A stretch of DNA of 64,000 nucleotides from Amaricoccus sp003258405 (lineage in GTDB: Bacteria; Pseudomonadota; Alphaproteobacteria; Rhodobacterales; Rhodobacteraceae): the NCBI RefSeq assembly GCF_043226085.1, contig NZ_CP171225.1:1736001-1800000 (forward strand), read 5' to 3'. The notes beneath the pieces were generated by a model. The model had not been told where the DNA came from. It worked only from the letters and a program-made list of their open reading frames with translations, and made no database searches. Below, piece after piece: positions 18,245-27,505 of this stretch (its first letter is position 1; each line of letters opens with the position of its first letter). The translations under genes and the position numbers were made by a program.

Positions 18245-18533
18245 TTTTCTCCCCAGTTTGTATCAGAGTGACGGCCAGTGCGCCGCGGAGGCGAACATGC
18301 CCGACATTTTGTTACGTTCTCTGACGTGGTTTTTTCGTAAATGTTTCTACACCTCACGTCTAGAAAAATCATCCTTTACGCTGCGATTCAGCGAGACATA
18401 TGAGGCATTTCATGGGGTTCAGGGCAGATCTGCCAATGTTTTGCCCGCCCCGGCGGCCGGACTGGCCACACCCGGTTGCTGCGGTGCACAAGATGTGGCG
18501 GGCGGAGGGATCGGTGCGGCCGGAGAGGGGCAC
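18245..18533. other. Intergenic region upstream of the DUF4212/SSS operon
   Basis: No gene is seen. The 18300-18380 part is AT-rich against its surroundings and should hold the leftward promoter. GACGTG near 18323 and CACGTC near 18355 form a loose inverted pair around a T-rich centre; I do not claim an operator. Confidence 0.4.
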
Positions 18534-18565
18534 AAAAAAAGATGCCCCGCACGGGGCGGGGCATC
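18534..18565 (-). terminator. Intrinsic terminator of the DUF485/actP operon
   Basis: On the minus strand a perfect 10-bp stem (GATGCCCCGC with GCGGGGCATC, 5-nt loop) runs directly into seven Ts. It starts 23 bp after the actP stop. A textbook rho-independent terminator. Confidence 0.92.
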
Positions 18566-18587
18566 CAGAAGACCGATCGACCAGAGG

Positions 18588-20297
18588 TCAGTGCGCGGAA
18601 GCGCCTTCCGCCCCGAGACCGGTGTTGGACCGGACGAACTGCGCCGGGAAGGCGGCCCGCTCCTTCGCCGCGTTGCGGCTGTGGTCGATCATCGAGAAGG
18701 CGTAGATCCCGATGAAGGCCAGCGACATCGAGAACAGCGCCGGGTTGTCATAGGGGAACGGCGCGGTGCCTTCCGGGTTGCCCATGACCTTCACCCAGAC
18801 CGCCGGCGACAGGATCACCATGATCACCGCCGAGAGGAGGCCGATGAGCCCGCCCATGAAGGCACCCCGGGTCGTCAGCTTCGACCAGAACATCGACATG
18901 AGCAGAACCGGGAAGTTGCAGCTCGCGGCGATGGAGAAGGCGAGGCCGACCATGAAGGCGACGTTCTGCTTCTCGAAGAGATAGCCGAGGATGATGGCGA
19001 TGATGCCAAGGCTGACCGTCGAGATCTTGGAGACCCGGATCACGTCGGCGTCGGTGGCGCGGCCACGGGCGAAAACCGAGGCATAGAGGTCGTGGCTGAC
19101 CGCCGAAGCGCCGGCAAGCGTGAGACCCGCGACCACCGCGAGGATGGTTGCGAAGGCAACCGCCGAGATGAAGCCAAGGAAGAGCGAGCCGCCCACGGCG
19201 TCGGCGAGATGGATTGCCGCCATGTTGCTGCCGCCGATGAGGCCGGTCAGCTTGTCCCACGTCGTGACGCCGTCCACCACCTCGGTATTGAAGTAGTTCG
19301 GGTTGTTCATCAGGAAGGTGATGGCGCCGAACCCGATGATGAAGGTGAGGATGTAGAAGTAGCCGATGAAGCCGGTGGCATAGAACACGGACTTCCGGGC
19401 CGCCTTGGCGTCGGCGACGGTGAAGAAGCGCATCAGGATGTGCGGCAGGCCCGCGGTGCCGAACATGAGCGCCAGCCCGAGGGAGATCGCAGAGATCGGG
19501 TCATGCACGAGGCCGCCGGGCTTCATGATGTCGATACCCTTGGGATGCACCTCTGTCGCGGCCTTGAACATCGCCTCGGGGCTGAAGTTGAAGGCGACGA
19601 GCACCATCAGCGCCATGAAGGTTGCGCCACCAAGCAGGAGGCAGGCCTTGATGATCTGCACCCAAGTGGTCGCCAGCATGCCACCGAAGGTCACGTAGAG
19701 GATCATCAGCACGCCCACGAGGATCACCGCGATGCCGTAGGGCAGACCGAAGAGCAGCTCAATGAGCTTGCCGGCGCCAACCATCTGCGCGATCAGGTAG
19801 AAGGCCACCACGGTGAGGGTCCCGACCGCGGAGAGCAGGCGGATCGGCGTCTGCTGCAGGCGGTAGGAGGCGACGTCTGCGAAGGTGAACTTGCCGAGGT
19901 TGCGCAGGCGTTCCGCGATCAGGAAGAGCACGATCGGCCAGCCGACAAGGAAGCCCACCGAGTAGATCAGGCCGTCATAGCCCGAGACGAAGACGAGGCC
20001 GGAGATCCCGAGGAAGGAAGCCGCCGACATGTAGTCGCCCGCGATCGCCATGCCGTTCTGAAAGCCGGTGATGCCGCCACCGGCGGTGTAGAAATCCGCC
20101 GCAGATTTCGTCCGGGAGGCCGCCCACTTGGTGATGAAGAGGGTGAAGCTCACGAAGATCAGGAACATGATGATGGCGGTCACGTTCACCGAGGAGCGCT
20201 TCTCGCCGCCCTGGATCGTGTCGGCCAGCGCCAGTACAGGCGCCGAGGTCGCGAGCACCGTGAGTGTCGCGACGAGGTTGCGTGCTGCGCGCGTCAT
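18588..20297 (-). CDS. actP: Cation/acetate symporter, ActP type
   Basis: A 569-aa SSS-family transporter that would import acetate or similar short monocarboxylates with sodium. The N-terminus (to about residue 28, ALA-LADT) looks like a cleavable leader, as in ActP. The family block DFYTAGGGITGFQNGMAIAGDYMSAASF is clear, and about 13 hydrophobic spans follow. It overlaps the DUF485 gene by ATGA, the usual yjcH-actP pairing, and ends at a strong terminator. This is the second SSS carrier in the same stretch, so the locus seems devoted to monocarboxylate uptake. No acs gene lies in the window. Confidence 0.9.
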   Translation of the reverse strand: MTRAARNLVATLTVLATSAPVLALADTIQGGEKRSSVNVTAIIMFLIFVSFTLFITKWAASRTKSAADFYTAGGGITGFQNGMAIAGDYMSAASFLGISGLVFVSGYDGLIYSVGFLVGWPIVLFLIAERLRNLGKFTFADVASYRLQQTPIRLLSAVGTLTVVAFYLIAQMVGAGKLIELLFGLPYGIAVILVGVLMILYVTFGGMLATTWVQIIKACLLLGGATFMALMVLVAFNFSPEAMFKAATEVHPKGIDIMKPGGLVHDPISAISLGLALMFGTAGLPHILMRFFTVADAKAARKSVFYATGFIGYFYILTFIIGFGAITFLMNNPNYFNTEVVDGVTTWDKLTGLIGGSNMAAIHLADAVGGSLFLGFISAVAFATILAVVAGLTLAGASAVSHDLYASVFARGRATDADVIRVSKISTVSLGIIAIILGYLFEKQNVAFMVGLAFSIAASCNFPVLLMSMFWSKLTTRGAFMGGLIGLLSAVIMVILSPAVWVKVMGNPEGTAPFPYDNPALFSMSLAFIGIYAFSMIDHSRNAAKERAAFPAQFVRSNTGLGAEGASAH

Positions 20298-20614
20298 CTC
20301 TGGGCGTCCTCCAGGATTTCCTTGTTCATCTGGTCGAACGTCGTATTGGCCTTGGCCACGTAGACGCCTGTAAGCACGAAGGCAGCCACGATCACGAAGA
20401 CCCCGACGGGAACGCCGATGGTCGTCACACCGCTGCCGAGCGGAGTGCCAAGAAAGCCGGGCGCGTAGGCCACAAGCAGAATGAAGCCAAAATAGATCCC
20501 AAGAATAAGGATCGACAGGATGCGCGCAAGTTTGGCACGCTGTGCGATCAGTTCCTGGAATTTCGGGTTACTGCTGATCTTCTCATATGCGGAATCTGTA
20601 ACTGGTGCGGTCAC
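20294..20614 (-). CDS. DUF485 small membrane protein (YjcH-like)
   Basis: A 106-aa DUF485 protein with the N-terminal NPKFQELIAQRAKLARIL block and two hydrophobic spans (about residues 36-56 and 68-92). It is the usual upstream partner of ActP, whose start it overlaps. I take the GTG at 20614 as start, because residues upstream (an Arg-rich stretch) do not look like the family. The best ribosome site (GGGGGAG, 7-nt spacing) serves an ATG at 20631 that opens a six-codon frame whose TGA overlaps this GTG, so initiation here may depend on reading that leader. Confidence 0.88.
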   Translation of the reverse strand: MTAPVTDSAYEKISSNPKFQELIAQRAKLARILSILILGIYFGFILLVAYAPGFLGTPLGSGVTTIGVPVGVFVIVAAFVLTGVYVAKANTTFDQMNKEILEDAQR

Positions 20615-20631
20615 GGTGTTTCCGGTCCCAT
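20613..20631 (-). CDS. Possible six-codon leader peptide coupled to the DUF485 start
   Basis: On the minus strand ATG GGA CCG GAA ACA CCG is followed by a TGA that overlaps the GTG start of the DUF485 gene (GTGA). It has the strong GGGGGAG Shine-Dalgarno 7 nt upstream that the downstream GTG lacks. It may be a real coupled leader or a chance frame; ribosome profiling would settle it. Confidence 0.35.
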
Positions 20632-20773
20632 GTGGTGTCTCCCCCAATTGTCGCGCCCGTCCACTCCGATGGCGGACACGACGGGCAATCCATCCAAACA
20701 CCGGGAAGGCCGTCGGGTGCCATGATTTGCGTCAATTTACACGGATTAGTCGGGCATTCACATCTGCGTGAGT

Positions 20774-22708
20774 TCAGAGCTGGTAGTCAAGCGCCAGTTT
20801 AGCCTGCAGGCGCTTTGCCTCCCGGAAGGCCTCCTTCAGGATGCGCCGGTCAAGCTCGCTCAACCTGGAGGGGTCTATCCGGTTCGAAAGCCGCTGTCCG
20901 GCCTGGGCCTGGAGCTCGTTCACCCGCATCCGGAGCAGACGAATGTAGTCGTAGGCGTCGATCCAGGCGGTGGCGTCGTTGCGGTCCATGCCGCCTGCGC
21001 GCACCACGCCCGCGATTCGCTCCACCGTGTTGGTCGCATCGACGCCATGCGCGAGCGAGAGGATGCGGGCGGCATCGATGAAGAGGGTGACGCCATTCAC
21101 CTTGAGGTCGAGCGTGTTGGCCTCCTCGCCCTTGCCGCTCAGGCGGAAGTCGCGGATCATGCCGAGGGGTGGCGTGTTGCGCATCGCGTTGGCGGCCATC
21201 TGGCGGCGGAAGAGCCCGTTCGGGCCGATGAGCCCGAACATCGCCCGGCGCAGCTCGCGCACTGGCTCGCGCGGGCCCCAGAGCGGGCGAAAATCGAAGA
21301 AGATCGTCGCGTTGAGCAGGTTTTCCGGCGTGCTCTGGTTGACCCAGCGGGCAAAGCGCAGGCGCCATTCCTCGTAGGTGAGGCAGCACTCGGGATTGCG
21401 CGCCATGATGTTGCCCGGGCAGAGCGTGAAGCCACAGGCATCGAGATCGTGGTTCACCCGGTCGGCGAAGGGGATGAGCGCGGCGCGTGCCGTTTCGGCG
21501 TCCATGCCATCGGGCGGGGTGAAGAGAATGCCGTTGTCCTGATCGGTCTTGAGCGTCTGTTCAGCGCGGCCCTCGCTCCCGAAGGCGAGCCAGGTGAAGG
21601 TGAGGCCCTCGGGGAGCTCCGCATCCTCCAGCGCGAGCTCGATGACGCGCTCGGTGATCTGGTCGTTCAGAAGGGTGATGATCTGGGCGATCTGGCCGAT
21701 CTTTGCGCCTTGGGCGATCATCTGTGCGACGAGCTGATGGGTGTCGTCGGCGAGGTGGACAAGCTCCTCGACATTCTCCGCCGTCGAGATGGACTTGGTG
21801 AGATTGACAAGCCCGACGCGTTGCATCGAGAAGAGATCGCGCTCGGAGACGACGCCCACGAGCTGCCCGCCTTCGACCACGACGAGATGGTGGATCCCGG
21901 CATGGGCCATCTTCATCGCCGCCTCGAAGGCGAAGGCGGAGCGGGAGATGGTGAGCGGATCGGGCGTCATCACCTTCCGGATCGGCTCGGAATAGGGCAC
22001 GCCCTTGAGCGCCACGCGGTTCATGAGGTCGCGGAGCGTGAAGATGCCGATGGGCGCGCCGCTCGCGTCGATGATGAGCATCGAGCCGATGCGCGCGCCA
22101 CTCATGCGCGCGAGCACCTCGGAGATCGGCGCATCCGGCCCGCTCGTCATCGGCTTGCGCAGGCGCTTTTCCATCAGCGAGACGCTGAGCGAGCTGTCGT
22201 CACCGAGATCGCGGGCGGCCTCGGCGCGAACGGTGCGGTTGACCTTCTCGAGAAGGCCCGAGAGGCGGTGGGTGCAGTACTGGTTGAAGGCTGTCGAGAT
22301 GTCGCGGAGCCGATTGAATTCGGCGCGTGGCATGGTGAGGCAGACCACATCGCCGACCGCGCGCTGGACATTCCGGATCGGCCGATTCGCCACCAGCGCG
22401 CCGATCGGAAAGCACTCGCCCGGCACGAGCTCAAAGGCATTGCCGGAGATGCGCTCGTCTTCGGCACTTTCCTCGCCGACAACAAGGCCCGAGCGGAGGA
22501 TGTAGAACCATTCGGCGGGCCCGGCAGCGGGATCGGTGATCGCGGCGCCGTCTGCGAAGGTGATGGGCTTCAGCCGCGCCAGCAGAAAATCGAGATGGGC
22601 CGGGTCCATCCGGTCGTAGGGCGGGTGCTGCAGCAGGAAACCCCGCGTGTCCAGCCCATCCTTGCCCGAATTGCCTGTACCGCCGCCCTCAAATGCCATG
22701 TCCACCAT
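20774..22708 (-). CDS. cNMP-binding/CBS/DUF294 nucleotidyltransferase-like protein
   Basis: A 644-aa cytoplasmic regulatory protein. Domains in order: a cyclic-nucleotide-binding-like beta-roll (about 40-150), a CBS pair (about 185-305), a DUF294 nucleotidyltransferase core with LAFGSEGRAEQTLKTDQDNG (376-392, the G-S-R-x-D-x-D metal-binding pattern), and a DUF294 C-terminal helical region. It resembles GlnD-type transferases and may nucleotidylate a partner in response to cAMP and adenylates. It starts 3 nt after the exonuclease-fusion gene and precedes the DUF485/actP pair on the same strand. This family often accompanies SSS symporters (established association), which suggests control of carboxylate uptake. 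Confidence 0.85.
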   Translation of the reverse strand: MVDMAFEGGGTGNSGKDGLDTRGFLLQHPPYDRMDPAHLDFLLARLKPITFADGAAITDPAAGPAEWFYILRSGLVVGEESAEDERISGNAFELVPGECFPIGALVANRPIRNVQRAVGDVVCLTMPRAEFNRLRDISTAFNQYCTHRLSGLLEKVNRTVRAEAARDLGDDSSLSVSLMEKRLRKPMTSGPDAPISEVLARMSGARIGSMLIIDASGAPIGIFTLRDLMNRVALKGVPYSEPIRKVMTPDPLTISRSAFAFEAAMKMAHAGIHHLVVVEGGQLVGVVSERDLFSMQRVGLVNLTKSISTAENVEELVHLADDTHQLVAQMIAQGAKIGQIAQIITLLNDQITERVIELALEDAELPEGLTFTWLAFGSEGRAEQTLKTDQDNGILFTPPDGMDAETARAALIPFADRVNHDLDACGFTLCPGNIMARNPECCLTYEEWRLRFARWVNQSTPENLLNATIFFDFRPLWGPREPVRELRRAMFGLIGPNGLFRRQMAANAMRNTPPLGMIRDFRLSGKGEEANTLDLKVNGVTLFIDAARILSLAHGVDATNTVERIAGVVRAGGMDRNDATAWIDAYDYIRLLRMRVNELQAQAGQRLSNRIDPSRLSELDRRILKEAFREAKRLQAKLALDYQL

Positions 22709-22711
22709 GCC

Positions 22712-24820
22712 TCAGCCACCTGCTCCCGTTCCGTGGGCGAAGACCGCGCCGCGATGGCGCAGCTCCGCTGCCATGTTGGTTTCCCGCATCACGTCGCCAA
22801 AGGTGCCGAAGCCCTTCGCCTCCAGACGCTCGATCATCTTCACCAGCAGATCCGCCGTCGCGATCGTGTCGCCGAGCGCGGTGTGCCGGCCGGTGATCGA
22901 GATGCCGTAGCGTCCGGAGAGCCCGTCGAGCGAATGATCCTCCTTCGGCCCGTCGAGCAGCAGCGAGATGAGCATGGTGTCCAGGACCGGATTGTCGAAG
23001 CGCACGCCCGCGGCCTTCTCCTTGATGGTGAGAAAGCGCATGTCGAAGGCGGCGTTGTGAGCGACCAGCACCGCGTCGCCGCAGAAGGTGCGGAACTCGG
23101 GCAGCACCTCGAGGATCGAGGGCTTGTCGCGGACATCGGCGTCGGTGAGGCCGTGAAACTGGATCGAGGCGGGCGGGATCGGGCGGCCGGGATTGACCAG
23201 CCATTCCGTCGCCTCGCCCGAGAGAATGCGGTTGCGCACCACAGGGACGGCACCGATCTGGATGATCTCGTCGCCCTGCCCCGGCTGAAGACCGGTCATC
23301 TCGCAATCGAAGACCACAAAGTGCAGGTCGCGCATGCGGCGCTGGGCGAGCTCGGCGTCGCCCTGATGCGCCGCCATGAGGTTCGCGTCGTAGAACTCGG
23401 CCCGGGCTGCGGGACGGCGGGCGGCTTCGCCGGTCTGGCGCCGCCGCTGGGGCGCGCGGAGCGGAAGCCGCAGCATGGCATTGCCCGGGCGGCGGGCCGG
23501 TGCCGCCTCGAGGCGGGAGCCATGGCGATCGAGCACGTTGCCGAGGCGCTGATGATCCTTGGCCCCAAAACAGTCGAGCTCGCACCAGGCCGCGCGCTCG
23601 GCCTCCGTCGCGGGATCGCCACGCCAGGAGACCTCCAGATCAACCCCGCCGCCGGAGGTGGCGACGGTCTCGAGGAAGACCTCCTCCACGCCGCGGCTTT
23701 CGGCAATCTGGAGCACCAGCGTCTCGAGCGCCTCCACCAGGGCAAGACTGTCAGCGAGCAGCCATTCGGGCGTGCCGATCAGGGTGGTGCGGACCCCGGC
23801 ATCAGGCGGGAGCTTGCGCGCGACGAGCTTCGCGAGATCGAGCGCGTAGACATCGACCATGGTCGCATGGCCGAGCAGGAGCTCGCGCAGGCCGGCGGAG
23901 ACCGCGCGGGTAATCTCGGAGGCCTCGCGGCTCGCATCGGCGGCGAGGCGGGCGAGCATCTCGCGTTCCCCCGCGGTCAGCGCGTCGCTCACCAGCCGCT
24001 CGGCAGCGCGGCGGATCTCGTCGAGCCGCGGCGCGAGTTCACCCGAGAGCGTGTGCCGCATGGCATCGCCGCCAGCGAGCAGCGCATGGTCCTGCGAACC
24101 GTCGACAAGCGTCACGAGATAGCCCGAGATCGAGCCGCCCGGCGCGATCAGGAGCGCCATACGGCCGTGAAAGACCTGGGCCCCGTCGCGGGTCGAGCAG
24201 ACGAAGGGCGCGGAGATCTCGTGCCGCGCCTCAGGATCGGCCTCGAGGCGCAGCTCGAGCCGGCTGAGGCTGTGGCCGAGCGGGCCGATGTCGAGCACGG
24301 CGCCGAGATCGCGGCCAAGCCCGACATGCTCCGGGGCACCGACAAGCGAGACCGCGGCGGCGTTGTAGAGCATGATCCGGTGCTGGTGATTGCAGACGAA
24401 GACCCCTTCGTTGAGGTTCTGCAGGATCGACTCTAGCCAGGCCTTCTGGTTGCCCGCCTCCGCCGCCTCGGCCTCGGCGAAGCTGCGGACCTCGCGGCGG
24501 GTCTCGCGCAACGTCTCGACAAGGGCGGCGCATTCGCGGGAGAGGCCCTCGAGCCCGCCCGCATTTGTGATTTCGAGCGGCAGGTCACGAGTACGGGCCT
24601 CGCGAATCAGCCGCAAACCGCGGGCGAGCCGCTGGGCCGGGGCGGCGGCGAGCCGGTGATGAGCGGCAAGCAGCGCCCCCGGCGCGATCAGGGCCGCTGC
24701 GGCGCAGGCGAGTCCGGGCAGCCAGGCAGGATCGGGCGGGACGAAGCGGGCTGCAGCCCAAACCGCGCCGCATGTCACGGCCGCGGCGCTCGCAGTGATG
24801 AATGTGAATCGGTCCGTCAC
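22712..24820 (-). CDS. Membrane sensor-like protein with C-terminal DEDDh 3'-5' exonuclease domain
   Basis: A 702-aa fusion. Residues 1-55 carry two hydrophobic spans; 55-115 look like a HAMP/coiled-coil linker; about 125-230 are PAS-like (LNEGVFVCNHQHRIMLYNAAA); about 250-450 resemble a degenerate histidine-kinase region without an obvious phospho-acceptor H-box or G-box. From 496 on lies a DnaQ-type exonuclease with the full DEDDh set: Asp505, Glu507, Asp593, His646, Asp651. The exonuclease thus looks active while the kinase part does not. It is followed after 3 nt by the cNMP/CBS/nucleotidyltransferase gene. Similar fusions near SSS symporters are known; the nucleic-acid or nucleotide substrate is not. 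Confidence 0.8.
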   Translation of the reverse strand: MTDRFTFITASAAAVTCGAVWAAARFVPPDPAWLPGLACAAAALIAPGALLAAHHRLAAAPAQRLARGLRLIREARTRDLPLEITNAGGLEGLSRECAALVETLRETRREVRSFAEAEAAEAGNQKAWLESILQNLNEGVFVCNHQHRIMLYNAAAVSLVGAPEHVGLGRDLGAVLDIGPLGHSLSRLELRLEADPEARHEISAPFVCSTRDGAQVFHGRMALLIAPGGSISGYLVTLVDGSQDHALLAGGDAMRHTLSGELAPRLDEIRRAAERLVSDALTAGEREMLARLAADASREASEITRAVSAGLRELLLGHATMVDVYALDLAKLVARKLPPDAGVRTTLIGTPEWLLADSLALVEALETLVLQIAESRGVEEVFLETVATSGGGVDLEVSWRGDPATEAERAAWCELDCFGAKDHQRLGNVLDRHGSRLEAAPARRPGNAMLRLPLRAPQRRRQTGEAARRPAARAEFYDANLMAAHQGDAELAQRRMRDLHFVVFDCEMTGLQPGQGDEIIQIGAVPVVRNRILSGEATEWLVNPGRPIPPASIQFHGLTDADVRDKPSILEVLPEFRTFCGDAVLVAHNAAFDMRFLTIKEKAAGVRFDNPVLDTMLISLLLDGPKEDHSLDGLSGRYGISITGRHTALGDTIATADLLVKMIERLEAKGFGTFGDVMRETNMAAELRHRGAVFAHGTGAGG

Positions 24821-25053
24821 GTTGCTGTCGCCGCGGATCGCGCCGCCTCCCCCGTTCGTTTTTGGGCGAGCCTTGCCCGCTCCGGCCCCGGCGGGCCTTG
24901 ATCCAGGACAAGCGGCCGGATCTTCGCGTCCGGTCCCATCGGGCCTGCATCCGGACCTTCCGCAAGATTAGGCTGCCCCGGACGGCCCGACGATACGCGA
25001 GGGGGCGCAGCAGTTCTACACGGAAAAGAGGGAGTTGGGTGTGCAGGCGCCGG

Positions 25054-26175
25054 TCAGAGCAGGCGGGCGATTACCACGGGCAGGTTCGGTGCATTGAGCG
25101 ACATCACACGGTAAACTTGGCTGTAGACATAGACAGTGAAGAAGAAAAACACCGCGCTCAGGAGTGCGCTGTGGTAGCCGACGGCGGCGAGCATCGCCGT
25201 GAGTGCCGGCAGGAGCCAGGTGATGATGCTGGTCGCGGGATTGCGCAGTTCGATCCGGCGGCGGTTCTTGGGCACAAGGCGGCGCGCGTAACGACGGTGG
25301 GCCAGCATGTGGAAATGCACGCGGTCGGGCTGGCCGATGCTATGGCCCGCGCGGCGAGACTTGCGTCGCATGGAGGCGAGCGTCTCGATCACCGGATAGG
25401 CGCAGATGAGAAGCGCCGTCCAGGCGGAGACATCCGGGTTGCGCGACGGCAGCAGCACACCGAGGGCAGCGAGCAGGAAGCCGCAGAAATAGGCCCCACC
25501 ATCGCCCATGAAGATCCGGCCGAGCGGGAAGTTCACCACGAAGAAGCCGCCCACCAGGGCGGCGAAGAGGATCGCGAGCGAGAAGACCAGCGGATCCCCC
25601 ACCTGCCAGCCGACGAAGGCGAAGGCACCGAACATGATGATGAGCGAGCCGGAGGCGAGGCCGTGGAAGCCGTCGATGATGTTGATCGCGTTGGCAACCC
25701 CGCCCATCGAGAAGCAGGTGAAGAGCACCGCCACCGGTGTGAAGGCGAGCAGCCAGTCGACGCCGGGCAGATCGACCTTGTCCATCACGTAGCCGGTGAG
25801 GATGGCGAAGAGGAGGCCAGCCCCCATGGTGGCGATGAGGCGCCGCTGGACGCCGACCTTGCGGGTGATGTCCTCGATCAGCCCCGCGGCGAGCGCCGGG
25901 GTTCCGGCGACACCGACGAGGATCCAGTCGCGGCGCAACTCGTCGGGCAGAAAGAGCGCGAGCCCGCAATAGGCCGCGGCAATCGCCGCACCGCCGATGC
26001 GCGGGGTCGGCCGCTTGTGGAACTTCTGGACACCGACGAGGTGATCGTGAGTGAAATGTCCGTGCCAGCGCTGCGTCAGGATAAGGCCGATGCAGGCGAG
26101 GAGGCTTACCAGGAAACCTGCCAGGGCGTAAGGAAACACACCCTGCAACGTCATCGGCAACGATGCAGCGCTCAT
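25054..26175 (-). CDS. WecA/MraY-family undecaprenyl-phosphate sugar-1-phosphate transferase
   Basis: A 373-aa polytopic membrane enzyme. Motifs of the glycosyltransferase-4 family are present: HKRPTPRIGG after the first span, NAINIIDGFHGLASG with the catalytic Asp, GRIFMGDGGAYFCGF, and the HFHMLAHRR substrate-selecting loop. These enzymes move a sugar phosphate from a UDP-sugar to undecaprenyl phosphate to start O-antigen, exopolysaccharide or teichoic-type polymers. The motif pattern is WecA-like rather than MraY-like, and no other cell-wall gene is adjacent, so the polymer is unknown. It shares this region with an isolated uppS, which would make its lipid acceptor. No strong ribosome site is seen. 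Confidence 0.85.
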   Translation of the reverse strand: MSAASLPMTLQGVFPYALAGFLVSLLACIGLILTQRWHGHFTHDHLVGVQKFHKRPTPRIGGAAIAAAYCGLALFLPDELRRDWILVGVAGTPALAAGLIEDITRKVGVQRRLIATMGAGLLFAILTGYVMDKVDLPGVDWLLAFTPVAVLFTCFSMGGVANAINIIDGFHGLASGSLIIMFGAFAFVGWQVGDPLVFSLAILFAALVGGFFVVNFPLGRIFMGDGGAYFCGFLLAALGVLLPSRNPDVSAWTALLICAYPVIETLASMRRKSRRAGHSIGQPDRVHFHMLAHRRYARRLVPKNRRRIELRNPATSIITWLLPALTAMLAAVGYHSALLSAVFFFFTVYVYSQVYRVMSLNAPNLPVVIARLL

Positions 26176-26307
26176 TCGACCATGCTCGCAAAGGATTGTT
26201 GTATGAAGCTGATAGCTTGAGTCGTTAGCGCATCGGCTCCGGCTTGGCGAGACGTTTTCGACGGGCCTCGCACAGTATCGGCGGCATCGTGCTCACCGGG
26301 CCACAGT

Positions 26308-27129
26308 TCAGTGAGCGGCGGCGGTTTCACCCGTCGGCCGCCATGCCATGCGGCCCCGGGCACGGGAGGCGAGCACACGGTCACGACGCTGGCCGATACT
26401 GCGTTCATCGATCCAGGCGTTGATGCGCCAGGCCAGGCTTTTCCAGGCCGGATCGACGGGCAGTCCGTGGGCAACGCCGCGCAGAAGCTGGGTTTCGGCG
26501 CCATATACGAGGCCGAGCGCCCAGAGATCGGTGATCGGCACGAAGGCGTCCCGGTCGCCCTGGATCGCGAGGGTCGGCACCAGCCGGGCGAAGGGCCAGG
26601 CCGGGAGATCCCAGGTAAGGCCGTCGAAGAGCGCCTGCGGGCTTTCTGGGGTGAGCGGGCGGGTGAAGACCTCGCGTATCCAGGCCTCCGGCGTCTCCTC
26701 GGTGAAGAGTGCACGGCGGATGAGGTCGATCCCGAGCAGATCGCCCGCGCCCGCCTGGGCGACAAGCGTCGCGGCGAGAACGTCAGGCGCCTGCGAGGAG
26801 AGCTGCCAGAGTGATGGGCCGAGGCCACATGGGCCGGGCGAGGAGACGAGTACCGCGCCCGAAACGCAACCCTGCGCCGCGAGGTGCTGCGCCACGAGCC
26901 CGCCGAGCGAGTAGCCCACGACAATCGGAGCACCGCCAAGCTCATCCGCGGCCTCCCGCGCCCGCTTCACGTAGTCCCGGAGGCGCGCCGGGCCGAGCGT
27001 GGGCCCAGGCAGCCGCGGCGCGGAAACGCGATGACCCCGGTCCGCGAACCAAGGCGCAATGAAGGTGGTCCAGACCTCGGGTCCGGCAAAGGCTCCGTGC
27101 AGAAAGAGAATGGGTGGCGGTTCGGCCAT
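26308..27129 (-). CDS. Alpha/beta hydrolase
   Basis: A 273-aa cytoplasmic alpha/beta-fold hydrolase. The oxyanion segment ILFLHGAFAGPEVW opens the protein, the nucleophile elbow is GYSLGG near residue 92, an acid candidate lies in QGDRDAFVP, and the histidine is in GVAHGLPVD. It stands alone, divergent from a small conserved gene at 27323. Substrate and pathway cannot be assigned; esterases, lactonases and haloperoxidase-like enzymes share this layout. Confidence 0.8.
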   Translation of the reverse strand: MAEPPPILFLHGAFAGPEVWTTFIAPWFADRGHRVSAPRLPGPTLGPARLRDYVKRAREAADELGGAPIVVGYSLGGLVAQHLAAQGCVSGAVLVSSPGPCGLGPSLWQLSSQAPDVLAATLVAQAGAGDLLGIDLIRRALFTEETPEAWIREVFTRPLTPESPQALFDGLTWDLPAWPFARLVPTLAIQGDRDAFVPITDLWALGLVYGAETQLLRGVAHGLPVDPAWKSLAWRINAWIDERSIGQRRDRVLASRARGRMAWRPTGETAAAH

Positions 27130-27322
27130 GGCTGATCTCCTTGAGCCAGATCTAGCGCGATCCCGCCGCCGGTGTCGAGGCGCAACCCCGTCTTTCCGGC
27201 GGCTTCCCGCCTTGAAACGTCAGCCAAAATGGCCATCTCGCCGGGTAAGGGTTAAGGGGTGCCACCTGTGGTTGCTCTGTGCTACGGTGCTCGCCCAACC
27301 CGAGAACCCAGGAGGACGCCTC

Positions 27323-27505
27323 ATGAACATGACGCTAGTGGACGATTACGCGAACCGTCTCTTCGCCGCGCATGGCGATCGGGCGGAATACGAAGCCGCC
27401 CAGAAGGCCAAGAGCTGTGAAGAGGCCGGTCAGTCGGACGAGGCCGAACAGTGGCGCAAGGTTCGCGAGAAGATCCGTATCCTGCGCGGCCCGAACGTGA
27501 GCTGA
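27323..27505 (+). CDS. Small charged hypothetical protein (60 aa)
   Basis: An unrecognised 60-aa soluble protein rich in Ala, Glu, Lys and Arg, probably two helices, with no Cys cluster or membrane span beyond one Cys at about residue 31. The start is the ATG at 27323, which has a perfect AGGAGG 7 nt upstream; the frame runs further up but without homology-like composition. The strong ribosome site argues that it is a real, well-translated gene. Confidence 0.7.
   Translation: MNMTLVDDYANRLFAAHGDRAEYEAAQKAKSCEEAGQSDEAEQWRKVREKIRILRGPNVS

Noticed and set aside
20768..24436. A 1222-codon rightward open frame
   Set aside because: It lies exactly opposite the nucleotidyltransferase and exonuclease-fusion genes, whose domains are intact on the other strand; the product is repetitive in composition.
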